Assembly: GCA_027017025.1 (NCBI GenBank)
Contig: JALURH010000190.1
Coordinates: 1 to 8,962, forward strand
DNA from: Thermofilaceae archaeon
GTDB lineage: Archaea > Thermoproteota > Thermoprotei > Thermofilales > Thermofilaceae
Direction: 5' to 3'
DNA length: 8,962 nt
Shown: one piece after another, positions 5,330 through 8,962 of the stretch
Numbering within the stretch: position 1 is the stretch's first letter
Layout of the letters: each line of letters starts with the position of its first letter
The notes under the pieces: generated by a model
Told to the model about the DNA's origin: nothing
Databases searched by the model: none
The model's input: only the letters and a program-made list of their open reading frames with translations
Program-made: the position numbers and the translations under genes

Positions 5330-6445
5330 TTCCTCTATTAGCTCTCCTCTCGCAAACCTATCTATAGTTAATTTCTTGGTTTCCTTGAAGTAGGGTTCTC
5401 TACCTATAATCATTCGTGAAAGCTCTAAGCCAACTATAGGCCCCATCATAAAACCATGGCCACTAAAGCCCGTTGCTACAAGAATATTGTCGTATTCAGG
5501 TACTGACCCTATAACTGGGTGATGATCAGGGGTTACCTCGTAGTAGCCTATCCAATACCTTAAGAGGTTAACTTTCCTGAGCTGTGGGAAATATTTTAGC
5601 CATATACGAGCCACTTTCCTGAGGAAATCAGCCCTGAGTTTATCCTCGTAACTATCCTCTATATTTACACCCATAAGTACGCCCCCAATAGGGTCTTGAA
5701 CCATATAAGCTCCCGTATCCACATGGATAATTAGGGGATCCAGGAATTGCCTAACTTCCTCTGTTACGAGTATATGGTGTACCTCAGCCTCCATAGGTAG
5801 ATCTATCCCGATAGCTCGGAGTAAATTCCTGGACCATACACCAGCTGCAACTATCAAGTGACCCTTAACTTTGATTCTACCTCTACTTGTTCTTACCGCT
5901 ACGGCTCTCCTATTGGAGACAACTATTTCCTCTACATTCGTATGGGTCAGGATCTCTACTCCATTCTCCCTAAGTATATGGGCTAAGGAGTAGAGTACAT
6001 CAAAGGGATAAACCTTACCAGCAATGGGGTCGTAGATTCCTGCAATAATATCACTCAAATCAATGCTGGGAACAATGTCCTCTATGCCTTCCCTGCTAAC
6101 TATTCTTGTTGGAACACCTAGAGTATTCTGGAAAGCAACAAGGTTTTTAGATGTATCGATTTGTTCCTCCCTGGTCAGTAGCCAGAGATATCCTTTCTGC
6201 CTAAAACCTATCTCGGGAAACTTCTCTGTAAGTTCTCTCCACAGTTTTATACTTTCACTCATGAGAACAATATGTTCCTTGGAGGAGAAACTAGCCCTTA
6301 TACCTCCCGCACACCTCCCGGAGGAGCCAGAACCAATATAGGATCTCTCAACTAAGATAATATCTTCTAACCCCAGCTCCGTGAGGTATAATGCTGTGAA
6401 TAGCCCCGTGGAGCCGGCACCTACTATAACTACTTCTGCCTCCAA
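5312..6445 (-). CDS. pdhB: DAO-family FAD oxidoreductase, catalytic beta subunit of dye-linked L-proline dehydrogenase-type complex
   Basis: This protein belongs to the DAO (D-amino-acid oxidase/glycine oxidase) flavoprotein family. Its FAD-binding GAGSTG lies at residues 9-14, followed by an acidic strand end (LVERS) and GSGSSGRCAGGIR. The C-terminal ATGFSGHGFMMGP and final FARGEL resemble the beta subunit of Thermococcales PDH1, which oxidises L-proline to pyrroline-5-carboxylate. Substrate cannot be proven from sequence; sarcosine, hydroxyproline or other secondary amines are alternatives. I prefer the TTG at 6445 (377 residues): gaggtg at 6458-6453, inside the last codons of the upstream gene, is then spaced 7 bases from it. 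A TTG at 6460 would add five residues but has no ribosome site and overlaps that gene. The gene order A-F-X-B on one strand equals the known pdh cluster. The symbol is assigned by homology and context. Confidence 0.8.
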   Translation of the reverse strand: MEAEVVIVGAGSTGLFTALYLTELGLEDIILVERSYIGSGSSGRCAGGIRASFSSKEHIVLMSESIKLWRELTEKFPEIGFRQKGYLWLLTREEQIDTSKNLVAFQNTLGVPTRIVSREGIEDIVPSIDLSDIIAGIYDPIAGKVYPFDVLYSLAHILRENGVEILTHTNVEEIVVSNRRAVAVRTSRGRIKVKGHLIVAAGVWSRNLLRAIGIDLPMEAEVHHILVTEEVRQFLDPLIIHVDTGAYMVQDPIGGVLMGVNIEDSYEDKLRADFLRKVARIWLKYFPQLRKVNLLRYWIGYYEVTPDHHPVIGSVPEYDNILVATGFSGHGFMMGPIVGLELSRMIIGREPYFKETKKLTIDRFARGELIEEKAVIG

Positions 6446-6449
6446 GAAC

Positions 6450-6731
6450 TTACACCTCAAAAAGACCCATAGGGATAGGCTTCACGGGTGGACGGTTCTT
6501 TGGAACCATAAGCTCTAAATCACCTTTACCTCTAACATCTTCACCCAGTAGGCGTGGATACATACGTAGAATAAGGTTTATACAGTACTTACCTCCGCAG
6601 GGACCCATACCAACTCTAAGTCTCCTCTTAATACTCTCTAAATCAGATAATTTCTCTTCATGAATGATTTTCTCTACTTCCTCTAGGGTCACATCATTAC
6701 AGATACATACAACTCTAGTCTCCTTTTTCAT
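6450..6731 (-). CDS. pdhX: BFD-like [2Fe-2S] protein, small subunit of the proline-dehydrogenase-type complex
   Basis: The 93-residue product carries Cys9-x-Cys11 and, 33 residues later, Cys45-x4-Cys50 (CIC...GPCGGKYC), the ligand pattern of BFD/Fer2_BFD [2Fe-2S] domains. In HcnB-like and NirB-like oxidoreductases this domain is built into the large protein; here it is a separate subunit, as pdhX is in Thermococcales. The Pro-rich tail with RPPVKPIPMGLFEV probably contacts a partner. I chose the ATG at 6731. It has aaggtgg 6 bases upstream (6744-6738), and the family begins close to the first Cys. A longer frame from 6815 would add 28 residues that overlap the ferredoxin gene by about 100 bases and lack a family signature. 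The chosen start overlaps the ferredoxin stop by 17 bases. The last codons contain the ribosome site of the next gene. Confidence 0.8.
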   Translation of the reverse strand: MKKETRVVCICNDVTLEEVEKIIHEEKLSDLESIKRRLRVGMGPCGGKYCINLILRMYPRLLGEDVRGKGDLELMVPKNRPPVKPIPMGLFEV

Positions 6732-7215
6732 CCCTAACCACCTTGATAGCCCTAATATCGAAGACCAGCTCTCTAGGAACTTCAACCTTAACGACATAGG
6801 TTCTATTATCCTCATAGAGGGAAACTATACGTCCAAAACCAGCTTTATGACCCCATCTATCTAATAGAATTACCCTATCCCCCTTCTCAGGTTTAGGTAT
6901 CATCTCATAGGGGAGGCTTATAAAAGCCTTATCCTCTCTCGAGAGGTCGATAACAAATATTGCTTGCCCGGGGCACATAGCTACGCATCTTCCACAACCA
7001 GTACATTTACTGAAATCTATCTTTGGGAGACTAGTGAGACTATCCTTTGTTAAGGCGCTGAAGGGGCAGGCCCATGTACAGACATCGCAGGGTATTTCCT
7101 CTATACATTCAACAATGGCTATAGGCTTCGAGTAGAGAACCTCTTTAGGCGGGACAAAACCATATTTCCTTAGAACCTCGGGCGTAATAACGCCTGTAAC
7201 CTTAGGATCACTCAC
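6715..7215 (-). CDS. pdhF: Ferredoxin-like protein with two [4Fe-4S] sites
   Basis: The 166-residue protein contains eight cysteines in two ferredoxin motifs: Cys37-x5-Cys43-x2-Cys46-x3-Cys50-Pro and the classic Cys71-x2-Cys74-x2-Cys77-x3-Cys81-Pro. It should bind two [4Fe-4S] clusters, although the first motif has an unusual five-residue gap. The C-terminal part (about 105-166, with KGDRVILLD and FGRIVSLYED) is a beta-rich extension that may mediate complex assembly. Its place between the A and X genes matches pdhF of the Thermococcales complex, where it would carry electrons between flavin subunits. Translation begins at GTG 7215, supported by gaggtga in the last codons of the upstream gene. 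The two reading frames overlap by 8 bases (7208-7215). No membrane segment is present. Confidence 0.82.
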   Translation of the reverse strand: MSDPKVTGVITPEVLRKYGFVPPKEVLYSKPIAIVECIEEIPCDVCTWACPFSALTKDSLTSLPKIDFSKCTGCGRCVAMCPGQAIFVIDLSREDKAFISLPYEMIPKPEKGDRVILLDRWGHKAGFGRIVSLYEDNRTYVVKVEVPRELVFDIRAIKVVRDEKGD

Positions 7216-8638
7216 AAGTTTTCACCTCTACTAGAACTTTAGGCCAAGCTGAGCGGATACGTGCACTAGATGGAGCCTTTCTATATTCCTCTAGTAAAGC
7301 CAAGTTTTTCTCCCTCGCCGAAATATACTCATCTCTAGCCCCTAGAAACCTGGTGAGTATGGTGTAACCTACAACTCTACCTTCGATAATTGCTGTAGTA
7401 GCCTCCTCTATGCCGGCTACATCGCCAGCAACGAAAACATTTGGAACAGTTGTCTCAAGGTACTTTGTCCTCAATGCAACTAAACCACCCATCTCAGGTA
7501 AATACCTCATAGCTGCACCAAATTGCCTTAGGAGCTCTACGTTGGGGGTCAATCCCACCGCTAGGAGAATAGAGTCACACTCTACCTCCTTCTCGGAGCC
7601 CTTAATTTCCTCCCACTTCTCATCGAGCCTAACTATAGTGGCGCCCTCAACTCTACCATTGCCCCACGCAGACTTTACGGTATGGCTCGTCAGTATTGGT
7701 ACACCATACCTCCTAACCTTCGCTGCGTGGACGAGCCACCCACCAATCCTAGGCAAGGCTTCGACAATACAGGTAACCCTTGACCCAGCCTGCAACAGTT
7801 GATAGGATACTATGAGTCCAACATTCCCTGAACCAACAACGAGTATATCCTCACCAGGCTTCACCCCGTGGAGATTCATTAATGTTTGTGCACCACCTGC
7901 GCCCATCACGCCTGGAAGATCATTATTCCCGAATACCAGGAAGTTTTCCGTAGCTCCTGTAGCAACTACAACAGACCTAGGTTTAGCCAAGAAGAGCTTA
8001 TCACTTGAGGCGAGTAATACACCCTCCTTGAAGACCCCTATTGCAGTAGTCTCCAAGAGAAACCTAACATTGCTATATTTCCTAACTCTCTCCTCCAGTA
8101 ACCTAGCTACCTGGAATCCCCTATACCCTGCGAAAAGCTCCCTAGAGCCAAAAAACCTATGTGTTTGTTTCAGCAACTGTCCACCAACCCTAGGCTGATC
8201 ATCAACCAAGGTAACATCTAAACCACTTGGAGCGATGACTTCTGCACAGGAGAGGCCTGCTGGACCAGAACCAATAATAAGTATATCTGTTTCAAACTCC
8301 TCGAAGCACCCGAATGATTCACTACCCCTGGGGAGTGATGGCAAGCCTCTAAGTCTCTCCACAACCATACCCTCCCTAACCCTAAGCATACATGCCCTCT
8401 CTACGTAGCCATCAACCCCGACTAGACATGAACTACATTTACCGATCATACAGAATGGTCCTCTAGGCCTACCCATCTTCTCAGAAAACCTTATTACATC
8501 TATACCACTAGCGTAGAGTGCTGCAGCAAGATTCTCTCCCTCAAATACCTCAAGCTCCTCGCCATCAAAGTATATACGAACTTTCTCGCCACGTTTAAAA
8601 TCTAGTATAGGGTGTTTGAAAATCCTCCTATCAGGCAA
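7208..8638 (-). CDS. pdhA: [2Fe-2S]/FAD/NAD(P) oxidoreductase, alpha subunit of the proline-dehydrogenase-type complex
   Basis: This 476-residue protein has an N-terminal Fer2_4-type [2Fe-2S] domain (about 1-95) with Cys63, Cys68, Cys71 and Cys83. A pyridine-nucleotide-disulfide oxidoreductase core follows: the FAD motif GSGPAG (123-128), ATGATE (226-231), the NAD(P)-type motif GSGNVG (269-274) and VFVAGDVAG (401-409). This layout is that of HcnA/HcnB-like proteins and of the PDH1 alpha subunit, which has NADH dehydrogenase (dye-linked) activity in Thermococcales. There is no internal BFD domain; that function is in the separate X gene. Translation appears to start at TTG 8638; no Shine-Dalgarno sequence precedes it, consistent with a first gene on a near-leaderless mRNA. 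It is the promoter-proximal gene of a five-gene operon and its C-terminal codons carry the ribosome site for the ferredoxin gene. Confidence 0.85.
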   Translation of the reverse strand: MPDRRIFKHPILDFKRGEKVRIYFDGEELEVFEGENLAAALYASGIDVIRFSEKMGRPRGPFCMIGKCSSCLVGVDGYVERACMLRVREGMVVERLRGLPSLPRGSESFGCFEEFETDILIIGSGPAGLSCAEVIAPSGLDVTLVDDQPRVGGQLLKQTHRFFGSRELFAGYRGFQVARLLEERVRKYSNVRFLLETTAIGVFKEGVLLASSDKLFLAKPRSVVVATGATENFLVFGNNDLPGVMGAGGAQTLMNLHGVKPGEDILVVGSGNVGLIVSYQLLQAGSRVTCIVEALPRIGGWLVHAAKVRRYGVPILTSHTVKSAWGNGRVEGATIVRLDEKWEEIKGSEKEVECDSILLAVGLTPNVELLRQFGAAMRYLPEMGGLVALRTKYLETTVPNVFVAGDVAGIEEATTAIIEGRVVGYTILTRFLGARDEYISAREKNLALLEEYRKAPSSARIRSAWPKVLVEVKTCE

Positions 8639-8640
8639 TA

Positions 8641-8833
8641 ACTATCAACCCAAGTAATTATTAACAACGTATAATATTATTAATTTACATAAAATTTCAT
8701 TACAGGCTTCAGGGAGCTAGGTGAAGGAAGATATGGTAAGTAAGCCATAAATTAAAGATCATTTAATGTAACAGCTAGCTAAAAGAGTTTACCTATGTTC
8801 TCGTAGAGCTTTCTCGATTTTCCTCCTCCTTTT
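8641..8833. other. Intergenic region without a supported gene
   Basis: This stretch holds the operon promoter (8654-8690) and a loosely structured segment. The only frames are very short, for example 22 codons on the minus strand at 8748-8680, with no ribosome site or recognisable content. The segment 8705-8745 starts with ggctt and ends with aagcc, a 5-bp inverted repeat too weak to call. Positions 8789-8833 continue the frame of the nucleotidyltransferase fragment beyond its TGA. Confidence 0.5.
8654..8690 (-). promoter_or_regulatory. AT-rich promoter region of the dehydrogenase operon
   Basis: Reading on the minus strand, ttaataatattata (about 8683-8670) and ttaataat (about 8663-8656) are TATA-like. 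The first would start transcription about 10 bases before the TTG at 8638, the second almost at it. I cannot decide between them. The self-complementary aataatatt core could also be a regulator site. Confidence 0.4.
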
Positions 8834-8962
8834 TCACATATCATTAATTTCTTGCCGAGAAGCCCATCGGAGAATAGAGGCTAAAAAGGGTTTACGCTCA
8901 ATAATTAATCTACCAGAGCTTAAGACACTTAACCTAAATGTGGGAGGTGCATAGTCTAGAAC
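8834..8962 (-). CDS. 3' end of a probable MNT-type nucleotidyltransferase gene (partial, cut by the window edge)
   Basis: An open minus-strand frame enters from the right edge and encodes about 42 codons to TGA at 8836-8834. Its sequence includes LDYAPPTFRLSVLSSGRLI, which resembles the region after the active site of MNT antitoxins, where an Asp-containing strand, an APPxxR-type segment and an S-x-G-x-L-I/L-Y strand recur. The frame continues after the TGA as KRRRKIEKALREHR to a TAA at 8791-8789. This charged helix looks like a natural C terminus, so the TGA may be a nonsense mutation. The catalytic GS...DxD part lies outside the window. The identification is moderate because only the tail is visible. 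Confidence 0.5.
   Translation of the reverse strand, partial: VLDYAPPTFRLSVLSSGRLIIERKPFLASILRWASRQEINDM

Noticed and set aside
6732..6815. N-terminal extension of the BFD-like protein by 28 residues
   Set aside because: It would overlap the ferredoxin gene heavily, while the ATG at 6731 has a well-placed ribosome site and gives the family-typical start.
7410..8198. Two plus-strand frames of about 130 codons opposite the alpha-subunit gene
   Set aside because: Antisense shadows; the Ser/Thr/Pro-rich composition mirrors the Gly/Val/Glu-rich coding strand and nothing is recognisable.
8680..8748. 22-codon minus-strand frame
   Set aside because: No ribosome site, overlaps the operon promoter region, and no recognisable content.
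8771..8870. Minus-strand frame with a GGGKS segment resembling a Walker A motif
   Set aside because: The open stretch is only about 33 codons, the motif lacks the first Gly of GxxxxGK(S/T), and the alternative frame better fits a nucleotidyltransferase tail.

Overview
The window looks like a chromosomal segment of a hyperthermophilic crenarchaeon (Thermoproteota), most likely near Desulfurococcales or a related order; I cannot name the genus. Base composition is AT-rich, Arg is mostly AGG/AGA, Ile is often ATA, and CTAG is common. The first gene of several transcripts starts about 26 nt after a TATA-like box, so those mRNAs are probably leaderless. Internal genes instead have GGTG or GAGGTG Shine-Dalgarno sequences, and TTG and GTG starts are used. 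The protein families (AsnC-type Lrp, MNT/HEPN pair, archaeal S49 peptidase, four-subunit dye-linked dehydrogenase) fit the same assignment.

Layout. Positions 1-1074 hold an MNT/HEPN toxin-antitoxin locus. The MNT nucleotidyltransferase (191-544) is intact, while the HEPN gene (541-899) carries two single-base frameshifts in homopolymer runs. The locus lies between two copies of a split direct repeat (48-100 and 980-1066). Positions 1075-2700 encode a membrane-anchored SppA-like (S49) peptidase fused to a second, GATase/DUF4350-like domain. An Lrp/AsnC regulator (complement 2788-3219) and a small CxxC protein with a NifU C-terminal-like pattern (3376-3651) are divergently transcribed. Between that small gene and the next operon is a GC-rich foldable stretch (about 3678-3742), a candidate structured small RNA.

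The right half (complement 3764-8638) is one tightly packed operon. Its order is [2Fe-2S]/FAD/NAD(P) oxidoreductase (pdhA-like), two-cluster ferredoxin (pdhF-like), BFD-type [2Fe-2S] protein (pdhX-like), DAO-family flavoprotein (pdhB-like), and a protein I take to be DUF2139. The first four have the order and domain content of the Thermococcales dye-linked L-proline dehydrogenase complex PDH1 (pdhA-F-X-B). They should form one electron-transfer machine: the B subunit oxidises an amino acid (proline or a relative), and electrons pass through the iron-sulfur subunits and the A flavins. The fifth gene has no known function and is the best candidate here for an undescribed partner. At the far right (complement 8834-8962) is the 3' end of a probable second nucleotidyltransferase gene with an in-frame TGA, so toxin-antitoxin remnants occur at both edges.

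The most interesting points are the association of the DUF2139-like gene with the dehydrogenase complex, the peptidase/GATase-like fusion, the candidate structured RNA at 3678-3742, and the repeat-flanked, decaying MNT/HEPN cassette. I found no tRNA, rRNA, CRISPR array or insertion sequence.
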